From: Beutenbergia cavernae DSM 12333
Lineage (GTDB): Bacteria; Actinomycetota; Actinomycetes; Actinomycetales; Beutenbergiaceae
Assembly: GCF_000023105.1 (NCBI RefSeq)
Contig: NC_012669.1
Coordinates: 3,597,025 to 3,661,024, forward strand
Length of the DNA stretch: 64,000 bases
Direction of reading: 5' to 3'
A program made the translations under genes and the position numbers. Of the stretch, positions 1 to 7,794 are shown in pieces; positions within the stretch are counted from its first letter, which is position 1; each line of letters opens with the position of its first letter. The notes beneath the pieces were generated by a model, which was not told the DNA's origin, searched no databases, and worked only from the letters and a program-made list of their open reading frames with translations.

Positions 1-145
1 CGACGTTGGCGAGCGTTCCGCCGTCCATCAGGTCCACGCTCCCGTGCGCTCCCGCGGTCCGACAGGGTCGTGGGGTCTTCGATGCGGAGGGTCGTCCATC
101 GCCCCATCGAAGAGCACCACCGGCTCGGCGTGCAACCGCGCCGCC

Positions 146-175
146 GGTCCGCCCGGACACGCGCCCGGGCGGACC
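146..175 (-). terminator. Probable terminator of fur-katA
   Basis: A perfect 11-bp stem (arms 146-156 and 165-175) with an 8-nt loop begins 8 bp past the katA stop. There is no T-tract, as is usual for high-GC actinobacteria. The remaining bases 1-145 may hold the 5' end of another leftward gene (an ATG reads leftward from about base 28), but too little is visible to call it. Confidence 0.55.
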
Positions 176-182
176 GACGAGG

Positions 183-1715
183 TCAGGCGCCGGGGGCGGC
201 GGTCCCGGACGTGACGGGCTCCGCCGCGCCGTCGCCGGTCACCGCGCGGCGCTGCACCTCGCGGACGACGCGCTCGACGCGCCCGCCGAGCGTCACGTCG
301 ACGCTGCTCCAGTAGGCGAACGCCTTGAGCAGGATCGGCTCGGAGACGCCGGCGAGGAGGTGGCCGGCGATGTTGCCCACGAGCCGGTCGCGGGCGGCGT
401 CGTCGAGGACCTCCCGCACGAGCGTGCCCGCCTGGCCGAAGTCGTCGTCGTCCGGCCGCAGCGTGTACGCCCGTCGGACGAACTCGGCGTCGGCGCTCCA
501 CGCGTCCGTCTCGGTCACGGCCGCGGGGTCCGCGTGCGGCCCGCCGAAGCTGTTCGGCGCGTACGTCGGGCGGCTCGGCGGGTAGTTCGTGTGCCGCATC
601 GGCCCGGCCTGCGTGTACGACCTCACCTCGACCTCGGGCGCGTTCACCGGCAGCTGCGCGTAGTTCGCCCCGATCCGGTAGCGGTGCGCGTCGCCGTACG
701 CGAAGACCCGGCCGAGCAGCATCTTGTCCGGGGAGAGGCCGATGCCGGGCACCAGGGTCGACGGCGAGAACGCGGCCTGCTCGATCTCGGCGTGGAAGTC
801 CTCGGGGTTGCGGTCGAGCCGCATCGTGCCGACGTCGATGAGCGGGTAGTCCTTCTGCGACCAGACCTTCGTCAGGTCGAACGGGTTGAACCGGTACGCC
901 GCGGCGTCCGCGTACGGCATGACCTGCACCTTGACGCTCCAGCTCGGGAACTCGCCCCGCTCGATCGCCTCGACGAGGTCGCGCCGGTGCGCGTCGGCGT
1001 CGATCCCGGCGGTCGCGTCCGCGTCGTCCTGGGTGAGGAACTCGATGCCCTGGTCCGTCTTGAAGTGGTACTTCACCCAGAACCGCTCGCCGCCGGCGTT
1101 GACCCACTGGTACGTGTGCGAGCCGAAGCCGTCCATGTGCCGCCACGTGCGCGGGATGCCCCGGTCGCCCATGAGCCACGTGACCTGGTGCGCGGACGCC
1201 GGCACCCGCGTCCAGAAGTCCCACTGCATGTCGTGGTCGCGCAGGCCGGTGTCGCTGCGCCGCTTCTGCGAGTGGATGAAGTCCGGGAACTGGATCGAGT
1301 CGCGGATGAAGAACACCGGCGTGTTGTTGCCGACGAGGTCGTAGTTCCCCTCCGACGTGTAGAACTTCAGCGCGAAGCCGCGCGGGTCGCGCCACGTGTC
1401 CGGCGAACCCTGCTCGCCCGCGACCGTCGAGAACCTGGCGAGCGCGCGCGTCGTCGTCCCGGGCTGGAACAGCGCCGCCTTGGTGTAGCGGCTGACGTCG
1501 TGCGTGATCTCGAGCGTGCCGAACGCGCCGCTGCCCTTCGCGTGCACCACGCGCTCCGGCACGCGCTCGCGGTTGAAGTGCGCGAGCTTCTCGACGAGGT
1601 AGTGGTCGTGCAGCACGACTGGTCCGTCGGGTCCCGTCGTGAGCGAGTGCTGGTCGCTGCCGACGGGCGCTCCGAAGTCGTTCGTCGTGGCCGGGTGGTG
1701 GGACTGGGCGGTCAT
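183..1715 (-). CDS. katA: Monofunctional haem catalase
   Basis: This 510-residue enzyme breaks hydrogen peroxide down to water and oxygen in the cytoplasm. The length fits small-subunit (clade 3) catalases. The distal-side catalytic His lies in [11 protein letters not shown] (about residue 58), the catalytic Asn in [13 protein letters not shown] (about residue 131), and the proximal haem-ligand Tyr in [14 protein letters not shown]. The ATG at 1715 follows a GAAGGA Shine-Dalgarno and overlaps the stop of the upstream Fur-type gene by 4 bp (ATGA), so the two are probably translationally coupled. A longer upstream reading frame exists but lacks catalase homology. Regulation is expected through the Fur-type protein and its upstream palindrome. 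The family assignment is clear. Confidence 0.96.
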   Translation of the reverse strand: MTAQSHHPATTNDFGAPVGSDQHSLTTGPDGPVVLHDHYLVEKLAHFNRERVPERVVHAKGSGAFGTLEITHDVSRYTKAALFQPGTTTRALARFSTVAGEQGSPDTWRDPRGFALKFYTSEGNYDLVGNNTPVFFIRDSIQFPDFIHSQKRRSDTGLRDHDMQWDFWTRVPASAHQVTWLMGDRGIPRTWRHMDGFGSHTYQWVNAGGERFWVKYHFKTDQGIEFLTQDDADATAGIDADAHRRDLVEAIERGEFPSWSVKVQVMPYADAAAYRFNPFDLTKVWSQKDYPLIDVGTMRLDRNPEDFHAEIEQAAFSPSTLVPGIGLSPDKMLLGRVFAYGDAHRYRIGANYAQLPVNAPEVEVRSYTQAGPMRHTNYPPSRPTYAPNSFGGPHADPAAVTETDAWSADAEFVRRAYTLRPDDDDFGQAGTLVREVLDDAARDRLVGNIAGHLLAGVSEPILLKAFAYWSSVDVTLGGRVERVVREVQRRAVTGDGAAEPVTSGTAAPGA

Positions 1716-2233
1716 GTGATCCTTCCGGTGGGAGGTGGCGTCGACGGGGCGCCGACGTCGGCTGGGTCGGTCGAGGAGCTGGCGTCGGCCTGGCAGGCGG
1801 GACAGATCCCCCAGTACGTGACCTCGGACTCGGTGAGCGTGAACCCGTGGTCGAGGGACGGCGTCAGGCAGGCGGTGTGCCCGACGGCGCACGGCACATC
1901 GACGACGGCGCCGCACCGGCGGCACACGAGGTGGTGGTGGTTGTCGCGCGTGTCGATCTCGTACCGGGCGGACGTGGCGCCGGCGGGGTCGACCCGCCGG
2001 ACCAGGCCGCCGTCCGTGAGCACGGCGACGACGTCGTAGACGGCCTGGACCGACACGTGCCCGAGGCGGGCGGCGACGTCGCGCACGAGATCCTCGGCCG
2101 AGGCGTGCGGGTGCTCGCGCAGGCTGGCGAGGACGGCCACCCGCGGCCGCGTGACACGCAGCCCGCGGGAGCGCAGGGCCGCGACGTCGGCCACGTCAGC
2201 GGTCGCGCCCAGGTCACCGCCGCCGTCCGCCAT
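1712..2233 (-). CDS. Fur-family peroxide-type regulator
   Basis: A Fur/PerR-family repressor of 173 residues. It has a winged-helix N-terminus ([20 protein letters not shown], then [14 protein letters not shown]), a His-rich metal site ([14 protein letters not shown]) and a structural zinc site formed by CRRC and CPAC. Its placement directly before a catalase, with a 4-bp overlap, is the layout known for FurA/CatR-type peroxide sensors in actinobacteria, so repression of itself and katA relieved by peroxide is the likely role. The ATG at 2233 was preferred to the GTG at 2242 because a TAGGGT -10 element ends exactly 7 nt upstream, which implies a leaderless mRNA. The choice between Fe and Mn as sensing metal cannot be read from the sequence. 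Confidence 0.9.
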   Translation of the reverse strand: MADGGGDLGATADVADVAALRSRGLRVTRPRVAVLASLREHPHASAEDLVRDVAARLGHVSVQAVYDVVAVLTDGGLVRRVDPAGATSARYEIDTRDNHHHLVCRRCGAVVDVPCAVGHTACLTPSLDHGFTLTESEVTYWGICPACQADASSSTDPADVGAPSTPPPTGRIT

Positions 2234-2240
2234 GCTCGCC

Positions 2241-2269
2241 ACCCTACGGACAGAACTGGAATCATTCCA
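2241..2269 (-). promoter_or_regulatory. fur-katA promoter with 13-bp palindromic operator
   Basis: On the minus strand a TAGGGT -10 element (2246-2241) lies 7 nt before the fur ATG. The perfect palindrome TGGAATCATTCCA (2257-2269) covers the expected -35 position. Placement and symmetry fit an autoregulatory Fur-family operator. Binding by the adjacent regulator is inferred. Confidence 0.6.
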
Positions 2270-2293
2270 CTTTGACCGACCGCCCGGCCCGCG

Positions 2294-3649
2294 CTAGATG
2301 CCCAGCACCGCCCGCGCCGTGAGGAAGTAGATGATGAGCCCGGTGGCGTCGACGAGCGTCGTGACCATCGGCGCCGACACGACGGCCGGGTCGATGCCGA
2401 GACGCCGCGCGAGGAGCGGCATCGTGCCGCCGACCGTCGCCGCCCAGGCGCAGATCAGCACGAGGGCGAGGGCGACGACCGCCGCGATCTGCGGGCCGAC
2501 GAACAACGTCCCGAGGCCGAACGCGAGGGCAGCGAGCAGCAGGCCCAGGAGCAGCCCGACGCGGCACTCGCGCCAGATCACGGCCACGAGGTCCGAGGTG
2601 CGCACCTCCCCGACGGCGAGCGCACGCACGCACGACGTCGCCGCCTGGGCGCCGGTGTTGCCGCCCGTCCCGATGAGCAGCGGGATGAACAGGGCGAGCT
2701 GGGTCACCTGCTCGAGCGTGCCCTCGAACACCTGCGTGACGCTGACGGTCAGCGTCGCCGCGACGAGCAGCAGGAGCAGCCAGACGACGCGGTAGCGCGC
2801 GAGCCGCCACACGGACGCCGCCATGTAGTGCCCGGTCCACGGCTCGGTGCCGGACTGGCGCGCGACGTCCTCGGTGTCCGCGGCCTCGATGACCTCGAGC
2901 GCGTCGTCGATGGTGAGGAGCCCGACGACGCGGTCCTCGCTGTCGACCACCGGGAGGTCGAGCACGTTCGTGTCGCGCATCAGCCGTGCGGCGTGCTCGG
3001 CGGGGTCGGTCGCGTACGCGCGGGGCGCCGCGGCGTCGACGAGGTCGAGAACGGAACGGTCCGGCGCGCTCAGCACGAGGTCACGCAGGCCGATGACGCC
3101 GCGCAGACGGCGCCCGGCGTCCACGACCGGGAGCGTGTACACCGTCTCGGCCGCGTCCCCCCGGTCGCGGATGCGCTGGAGCGACTCGCCCACGGTCAGC
3201 CCGTCCGGGAGCGTGAGCACCTCCGGCGTCAGGTAGCGACCGACCGAGCCCTCCGGATAGCCCAGGAGCGCAGACGTCATGTCCCGCTCGCGCGGGCTGA
3301 GCCCCGCGAGGACGCGCGTGACGATCGTGGCAGGCGCCTCCTGGAGCATCCGGACCCGGTCGTCCGGATCGAGTCCCTCGACGAGGTCGGCGAACGCCGA
3401 GTCGCGCAGGCCGGCGAGGATCGCCTGCTGGTCGATCGGCTCGAGCTCCTCGAACACGGAGATCGCCTGGTCCTTGCCGAGGAGCCGGAAGGCGACCACG
3501 GCCTCGACGTTGCTCATGCGGGCGATCTCGTCGGCCACGAGGTGGGCGGGGCGATGATCGAGCAGGTCCTGCGCGCCGCGCAGGTCATGGCGCGCCAACG
3601 CGTGCCGGAGGTCGGTGGGCAGGTCGTCGGGCAGCTGGGAGTGCGTCAC
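2294..3649 (-). CDS. mgtE: MgtE-family magnesium transporter
   Basis: A magnesium channel/transporter of about 450 residues. The order is an N-terminal superhelical MgtE_N domain (about 20-130), two CBS domains (about 135-255) that sense cytosolic Mg2+, a linker helix, and five hydrophobic segments (about 285-450). The last part contains the pore-region signature PLLIGTGGNTGAQA. A GTG at 3658 also opens the frame, but GAGGTGA sits 5 nt before the GTG at 3649, so the shorter start is preferred. The gene stands alone between the TetR gene and fur. I looked for an M-box-type leader in the 250 bp upstream and could not recognise one. Confidence 0.93.
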   Translation of the reverse strand: MTHSQLPDDLPTDLRHALARHDLRGAQDLLDHRPAHLVADEIARMSNVEAVVAFRLLGKDQAISVFEELEPIDQQAILAGLRDSAFADLVEGLDPDDRVRMLQEAPATIVTRVLAGLSPRERDMTSALLGYPEGSVGRYLTPEVLTLPDGLTVGESLQRIRDRGDAAETVYTLPVVDAGRRLRGVIGLRDLVLSAPDRSVLDLVDAAAPRAYATDPAEHAARLMRDTNVLDLPVVDSEDRVVGLLTIDDALEVIEAADTEDVARQSGTEPWTGHYMAASVWRLARYRVVWLLLLLVAATLTVSVTQVFEGTLEQVTQLALFIPLLIGTGGNTGAQAATSCVRALAVGEVRTSDLVAVIWRECRVGLLLGLLLAALAFGLGTLFVGPQIAAVVALALVLICAWAATVGGTMPLLARRLGIDPAVVSAPMVTTLVDATGLIIYFLTARAVLGI

Positions 3650-3843
3650 GGGAGTCACCTCGGCTCATCGGGCTGGTGCCGGCGCGGCGCGGCCGGCGTT
3701 GGCTGCAGCCACCGCGCGTCGCCCCGGCAGGAGCGGTCGAGCGAGGTCCCGCCTCGACGGAAGATCAGCGAGGGGTGACGGCGGTGACGAGTAGTCGACT
3801 GGGGGGCTCAGCGCGCATCGCCGACCACCTCCTCACACGTCCG

Positions 3844-3864
3844 CGGCCCGGACTCCTCGGGCCG
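3844..3864 (-). terminator. Possible terminator of sugE-tetR
   Basis: A 7-bp perfect stem (3844-3850 with 3858-3864) and 7-nt loop lie 36 bp past the tetR stop. The rest of the 250-bp gap up to mgtE shows only short palindromes such as GGCTGCAGCC near 3705. Confidence 0.35.
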
Positions 3865-3899
3865 TCGCCCAGGGTACCCCGGGTCACCACCCGTCGCCG

Positions 3900-4460
3900 T
3901 CAGCGGCGAAGCTCCCGCCGCACCAGCTCCCGGGCCCGCGTGCGCGGGTCGGATCCCTCGCTCAGCGCGCTGATCACCGCGCCGTCGACGACGGCGACCG
4001 CCACGTCGGCGTCGAGGCTCACCGCCCCCGCGCCGAGGATCCTGGTGACCGCGGCGTCGATCGCCGGTCGGTGCTCGGCGTACGCCCGCGCCAGGGCGGG
4101 CATCGACGCGGCCGCGACCAGGTGCGCGTAGTGCCCGGCGATCTCGCCGTCCGCCGGGAGGATCGCGTCGAGAAGCGCCTCGACGACGTGGCCCTCACGG
4201 GCCGGCCGCGCGTCGCCGTCGCGCTCCGCCACCACGCCATCGGCGACCCGCTCGGCACGCTCGACCCAGCCGGCGGCGATCCGGGCCCCGGCGGCAGCGA
4301 GGATCGCGTCGAGGTCGGCGAAGTAGTAGGTGGTCGCGGACAGCGACGAGCCCGCGGCCTCCGCGACCGCTCGATGACTGACCGGGGCGCCCGCGAGGAC
4401 GAGCTCCGTGGCCGCCGCGACGAGCGCGGCCCGCCGGCGCTCGCCCTTCGCGGTCACCAT
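3900..4460 (-). CDS. TetR-family regulator of the SMR exporter
   Basis: A TetR-type repressor of 186 residues. The N-terminal HTH runs from about residue 6 to 50 (RAALVAAATELVLAGAPVSH, then a recognition-helix region ending SATTYYFADLDAIL) and is followed by a helical ligand-binding domain with no recognised signature. The ATG at 4460 overlaps the stop of the upstream sugE by one base (TGATG), so the two form one operon. Local regulation of sugE through the 20-bp palindrome at 4867-4886 is the likely role. A longer open frame upstream overlaps sugE out of frame and was rejected. Confidence 0.85.
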   Translation of the reverse strand: MVTAKGERRRAALVAAATELVLAGAPVSHRAVAEAAGSSLSATTYYFADLDAILAAAGARIAAGWVERAERVADGVVAERDGDARPAREGHVVEALLDAILPADGEIAGHYAHLVAAASMPALARAYAEHRPAIDAAVTRILGAGAVSLDADVAVAVVDGAVISALSEGSDPRTRARELVRRELRR

Positions 4461-4783
4461 CAGTGCCCGTTGCCGGCGAGGTTGAGGCCGACGATGCCCG
4501 CGACGACGAGCACGAGCGACACGACCTTGAGCACCGACACCCCCTCGTCGAGGAAGATCATGCCGACGATCGCCGTGAGGACGGCGCCGACGCCGACCCA
4601 GACGGCGTACGCGGTGCCGACGGGCAGCGTGCGCAGGGCGTAGGCGAGCCCGCCCATCGACAGGGCGAGCGTGACGAGGAAGGTGACGGTCGGGACGGGC
4701 TTCGAGAAGCCGTCCGACGCCTTGAGGCTGAGTGCCCACGCGGTCTCGAGCATGCCGGACAGGATGAGGACGAACCACGCCAT
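4460..4783 (-). CDS. sugE: SMR-family exporter, SugE/Gdx type
   Basis: A small multidrug resistance transporter of 107 residues with four membrane helices, acting as a dual-topology dimer. The essential Glu is E13 within GMLETAW, with W16, and the helix-3 motif LPVGTAYAVWVGVGAV is the form found in the SugE/Gdx branch. Known members of that branch export guanidinium and some quaternary ammonium ions in exchange for protons. Here the gene is paired with a TetR repressor. No guanidine riboswitch was recognised in the leader. The start is the ATG at 4783, 5 nt after a GGGAG(A) element. Assignment to Gdx rather than EmrE is from motif resemblance. Confidence 0.88.
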   Translation of the reverse strand: MAWFVLILSGMLETAWALSLKASDGFSKPVPTVTFLVTLALSMGGLAYALRTLPVGTAYAVWVGVGAVLTAIVGMIFLDEGVSVLKVVSLVLVVAGIVGLNLAGNGH

Positions 4784-4854
4784 GGGAGTCTCCCGGGGAG
4801 CGTGCCGGGGGCGGAGCACGGGGGTCGTGCTGCTGGGCCGGACCGACGCGAGCG

Positions 4855-4905
4855 ACGTTAGCACATTCTGGTACGTTCGTACTAGATCTTGCTCCCGGAT
4901 ACCCT
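4855..4905. promoter_or_regulatory. Divergent sugE/menB promoters sharing a 20-bp palindrome
   Basis: The near-perfect palindrome TCTGGTACGTTCGTACTAGA (4867-4886, one mismatched pair) lies between a leftward TAACGT -10 (4860-4855) for sugE-tetR and a rightward TACCCT -10 (4900-4905) placed 7 nt before the menB GTG. It therefore overlaps the -35 zone of both promoters. It is the best candidate operator for the TetR protein. A regulatory effect on menB is inference. Confidence 0.6.
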
Positions 4906-4912
4906 GACGACC

Positions 4913-5875
4913 GTGAGCGCGCTCCCCTCGGTCTCCGACACGTTCGACCCCACCCGGTGGCGCGAGGTCGACGGGTTCGACCTGACCGACGTCACCTACC
5001 ACCGCGGGATCGAGCACGTCGGCGGGGACGACGTCGTCCGCGACCTTCCTGTGGTCCGCGTCGCGTTCGACCGGCCCGAGGTGCGCAACGCGTTCCGCCC
5101 GCACACCGTGGACGAGCTGTACCGGGTGCTCGACCACGCCCGGATGTCGCCGGACGTGGCCGCCGTGCTGCTGACCGGCAACGGGCCGAGCCCGAAGGAC
5201 GGCGGCCACGCGTTCTGCTCCGGGGGCGACCAGCGCATCCGCGGCCGCGACGGGTACCGGTACGCGGCCGGGGAGCAGGCCGCCGGAGACGACAGGGCCG
5301 CCGGCCCCGATCCCGCACAGGCGGGGCGGCTGCACATCCTCGAGGTGCAGCGACTCATGCGCACGATGCCCAAGGTGGTGATCGCCGTCGTCAACGGCTG
5401 GGCGGCCGGCGGCGGGCACAGCCTGCACGTCGTGGCCGACCTCACGATCGCGTCCCGGGAGCACGCCCGGTTCAAGCAGACCGACGCGAACGTCGGCTCG
5501 TTCGACGCCGGATACGGCTCCGCGCTGCTGGCGCGGCAGGTGGGCGACAAGCGCGCCCGGGAGATCTTCTTCCTCGCACGCCCGTACGACGCCGAGACGG
5601 CGCAGCGGTGGGGTGCGATCAACGAGGCCGTGGATCACGCCCGCCTCGAGGACGTCGCGCTCGAGTACGCGGCGACCATCGCCACGAAGTCGCCGCAGGC
5701 GATCCGGATGCTGAAGTTCGCGTTCAACCTCGCCGACGACGGCATGGCCGGCCAGCAGGTCTTCGCCGGCGAGGCAACCCGGCTGGCGTACATGACGGAC
5801 GAGGCGGTCGAGGGCCGGGACGCGTTCCTCGAGCGGCGCGAACCGGACTGGTCCGCCTTCCCCTACCGCTACTGA
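4913..5875 (+). CDS. menB: 1,4-dihydroxy-2-naphthoyl-CoA synthase
   Basis: A crotonase-fold enzyme of 320 residues that closes the second ring of menaquinone by converting o-succinylbenzoyl-CoA to 1,4-dihydroxy-2-naphthoyl-CoA. Recognisable MenB motifs are the oxyanion-hole segments HAFCSGGDQ and GWAAGGGHSLH and the signature GSFDAGYGSALLARQVGD, which carries the catalytic Asp. The length is slightly above that of the E. coli enzyme because of a loop insertion (about residues 110-135). A TTG at 4889 also opens the frame, but the GTG at 4913 is preferred because TACCCT ends 7 nt upstream (leaderless). menE and menA follow 2-4 kb downstream but are not in the same operon. Confidence 0.95.
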   Translation: MSALPSVSDTFDPTRWREVDGFDLTDVTYHRGIEHVGGDDVVRDLPVVRVAFDRPEVRNAFRPHTVDELYRVLDHARMSPDVAAVLLTGNGPSPKDGGHAFCSGGDQRIRGRDGYRYAAGEQAAGDDRAAGPDPAQAGRLHILEVQRLMRTMPKVVIAVVNGWAAGGGHSLHVVADLTIASREHARFKQTDANVGSFDAGYGSALLARQVGDKRAREIFFLARPYDAETAQRWGAINEAVDHARLEDVALEYAATIATKSPQAIRMLKFAFNLADDGMAGQQVFAGEATRLAYMTDEAVEGRDAFLERREPDWSAFPYRY

Positions 5876-5890
5876 CGCAGGCAACCTGCG
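5876..5890 (+). terminator. Small hairpin after menB
   Basis: A 6-bp stem (CGCAGG/CCTGCG) with a 3-nt loop directly follows the menB stop. It is short, so this is a weak terminator candidate. Confidence 0.3.
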
Positions 5891-5987
5891 GACCAGCACG
5901 CGGGCTGGGCCGATCCAGATCCCCTCCCGCCTCGAACCAGAGGTGTGTGCGCTCATCCCTGGCGCACCCGAGGGACGGAGCACAGTC

Positions 5988-6248
5988 ATGAGGATCATGC
6001 GCCGCCGCACCGTCGGGGCGATGCTCGTCAACGGCGCTCTGGTCGCCGGCTCGGTGCTCAGCTCACTGGGGCAGGGCGCTGCGACCGACGTGAGCCCCCA
6101 GCACGCACCACGGGGCGACGGGGCGCGCCTGTCCGAGATCGACAGCGGCGTGGACGTGGGTTCCGTCGAGCCGCGACACCTCCCCATGAACGCCGAGGCG
6201 CTCGTGGGCCCTGTCGACGACTCGTTCGACGTCGACCTCGGCGTGTGA
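5988..6248 (+). CDS. Small secreted protein, unknown function
   Basis: An 86-residue protein I do not recognise. It begins with basic residues (MRIMRRR), then has one hydrophobic stretch (about residues 9-26) ending in a small-residue region suited to signal peptidase, followed by an acidic tail of about 55 residues without Cys. Third codon positions are almost all G or C, as in neighbouring genes, which supports real coding. A GGGACGGAG element precedes the ATG at 5988. An earlier start at 5943 would add residues before the signal sequence and is less likely. Confidence 0.5.
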   Translation: MRIMRRRTVGAMLVNGALVAGSVLSSLGQGAATDVSPQHAPRGDGARLSEIDSGVDVGSVEPRHLPMNAEALVGPVDDSFDVDLGV

Positions 6249-6311
6249 TGAACCGGGCCGTCACGTCGATCTGCGCGGTCGGCGAGCCACGACTCTCGGC
6301 CGGCGGGTCCC

Positions 6312-6497
6312 TCAGCGCCCGCCGAGGAACCTCAGTGCGGCATCGACGAGCATCCCGCCGGCACCCAGCCCGAGGGCGGCGACCCCCGCGAGGATGCCGA
6401 CCGACAGCACCACCGGCAGCACCGTGCCGAGGCGGCTCGGACGCTCGCCGTCGGAGTCGTCGAGGACCGGGCTCGGGTGTGCGCTCGTCGTGGCCAT
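6312..6497 (-). CDS. Small membrane protein, unknown function
   Basis: A 61-residue protein with a polar N-terminus of about 26 residues and a C-terminal hydrophobic hairpin or long helix (about 28-58, VVLSVGILAGVAALGLGAGG). The ATG at 6497 lies 8 nt after GGAGG, a good Shine-Dalgarno. It converges on the small secreted protein gene at 5988-6248. The longer frame starting at 6593 has no SD and was not used. The 185 bp between this gene and the YerB gene show nothing I can name. Confidence 0.5.
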   Translation of the reverse strand: MATTSAHPSPVLDDSDGERPSRLGTVLPVVLSVGILAGVAALGLGAGGMLVDAALRFLGGR

Positions 6498-6682
6498 GCC
6501 ACGAGCCTCCGCCGGGGCGGCGTGCCGCGTCGTCGGCCCCGAGACCGAACGCTCAACGGCTCCCTCAGCACGGAGGAGGACGGCGCCGTCCACCCTCGGG
6601 ATGAGGCCGGCTCAGGAGCCCACGGTCGCGATCCTCCTGCGCTCGTCCCTCGCTCCGGGGTCCCTCGCTCCGGAGTCCTCGC

Positions 6683-7744
6683 TCAGGAGACCTCGACGCT
6701 CCCGCCGCTCACCGGCACCAGCTCGACCCACGTGTTGCCGGGCACGAGCTGCACGTCGTTGCCGTCCGCGTCCGTGAGGCGCAGGGGCGAGGCGGTGTCC
6801 TCCTTGGACCACGTCACGGCGACCGTCTGTCCCCCGGCCGCCACGAGGCCCTCCCCCTGGCCCGTCATCACGGTCTCGGGCACCGGGTTGCCGCCCGGGT
6901 CCAGCGTGCCCGTGTCCTGGACCTGCACGCGCAGCACCACGACGTTCGCCGCCGACAGCTGCTCGCCGGCCGCGGAGACGGCGGCGGAGTCGCCCTCGGA
7001 CCGCAGCCACCGGCCGGCGTCGGCGCTCCACGCCCACGACGGCCGCGACGACGGGAAAGCCGTGACGATCGTCGACGCCGGGCTGCCGGACCGCACGGCC
7101 GTCGCGAGCTCCGGGCGCAGCGCGAACGTGAACTGCGCCGGCGGCGGCGACGTGCGCTCGGCGTCGGCCTGGGCCAGGAAGTCGCCCATGGTGCCGTACA
7201 CGTTGTGCGGTGCCACCCGGTCGCCCGTGCGGTACATCCCGGCGGCGCCCTCGTCGTGGCTGATCACCTGCAGGCCGGCGTCGCGCATCTGCTGCACGAA
7301 CTGCGGCTGCCCGCCGGAGAACACGATGAGCCCGTGCAGCGGCCCCGCGATCCCGGCGTCCATCGGGCGCACGGACCGGATCGGCCCCACGGTGTCCGGG
7401 ATCGTCGAGTGGTAGACCGCGTTGAACCGCGTGATCCCGCCCTCGACGAGCTCCTCCCAGACGACGTCAGCCCCCTCGAGACCCGTCTGCGGCCTGGCCT
7501 GCGGGGAGTTCTCGATCTTGACGGCGACGGCGGGGCGGGCCTCCGGCTCGCCGGCCACGCCCGTCAGCGGCCAGGTCGCCGGGATCTCGGGCGCGGGGGG
7601 TGCCGTCTTGTCCGTGACCACGGTCGGCTCGATCGTGGTCGGCGGATCCTGGGGAGCCTGCTGCGAGCACGCGGCGAGCGCGAGCGCCCCCGCGAGCACG
7701 ACGACCCATCCGGCGGCACCTCGGACCTGAGATCTGTCTCGCAC
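6683..7744 (-). CDS. DUF3048 (YerB-like) lipoprotein
   Basis: A 353-residue exported lipoprotein. The signal sequence ends in a lipobox (ALAAC, about residues 22-26), after which the chain is low-complexity and then DUF3048-like: AVKIENSPQARPQTGLEGAD, then WEELVEGGITRFNAVYHS, then GPIRSVRPMDAGI. The C-terminal part (from about 240) matches the second YerB domain (VTWSKEDTASPLRLTDADGNDV). The function of the family is not established. The GTG at 7744 is chosen over the one at 7753 because TACAGT (minus strand, 7757-7752) lies exactly 7 nt before it, indicating a leaderless mRNA. It is divergent from menE, 50 bp away. Confidence 0.85.
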   Translation of the reverse strand: MRDRSQVRGAAGWVVVLAGALALAACSQQAPQDPPTTIEPTVVTDKTAPPAPEIPATWPLTGVAGEPEARPAVAVKIENSPQARPQTGLEGADVVWEELVEGGITRFNAVYHSTIPDTVGPIRSVRPMDAGIAGPLHGLIVFSGGQPQFVQQMRDAGLQVISHDEGAAGMYRTGDRVAPHNVYGTMGDFLAQADAERTSPPPAQFTFALRPELATAVRSGSPASTIVTAFPSSRPSWAWSADAGRWLRSEGDSAAVSAAGEQLSAANVVVLRVQVQDTGTLDPGGNPVPETVMTGQGEGLVAAGGQTVAVTWSKEDTASPLRLTDADGNDVQLVPGNTWVELVPVSGGSVEVS

Positions 7745-7794
7745 GCCCGCCACTGTAACCAGGCGCCACGGGCAGCCTGCTTAGGCTGGCCCGC

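Noticed and set aside
6-2039. 677-residue rightward reading frame
   Set aside because: It is a GC-rich shadow of katA and fur on the opposite strand; Arg/Val-rich composition and no domain.
3650-3899. Magnesium-responsive M-box upstream of mgtE
   Set aside because: I could not assign its conserved stems in the 250 bp; a covariance search would be decisive.
4784-4860. Guanidine riboswitch upstream of sugE
   Set aside because: None of the short ACGR-type hairpin motifs of the guanidine classes are recognisable, and a TetR operator is a better explanation.
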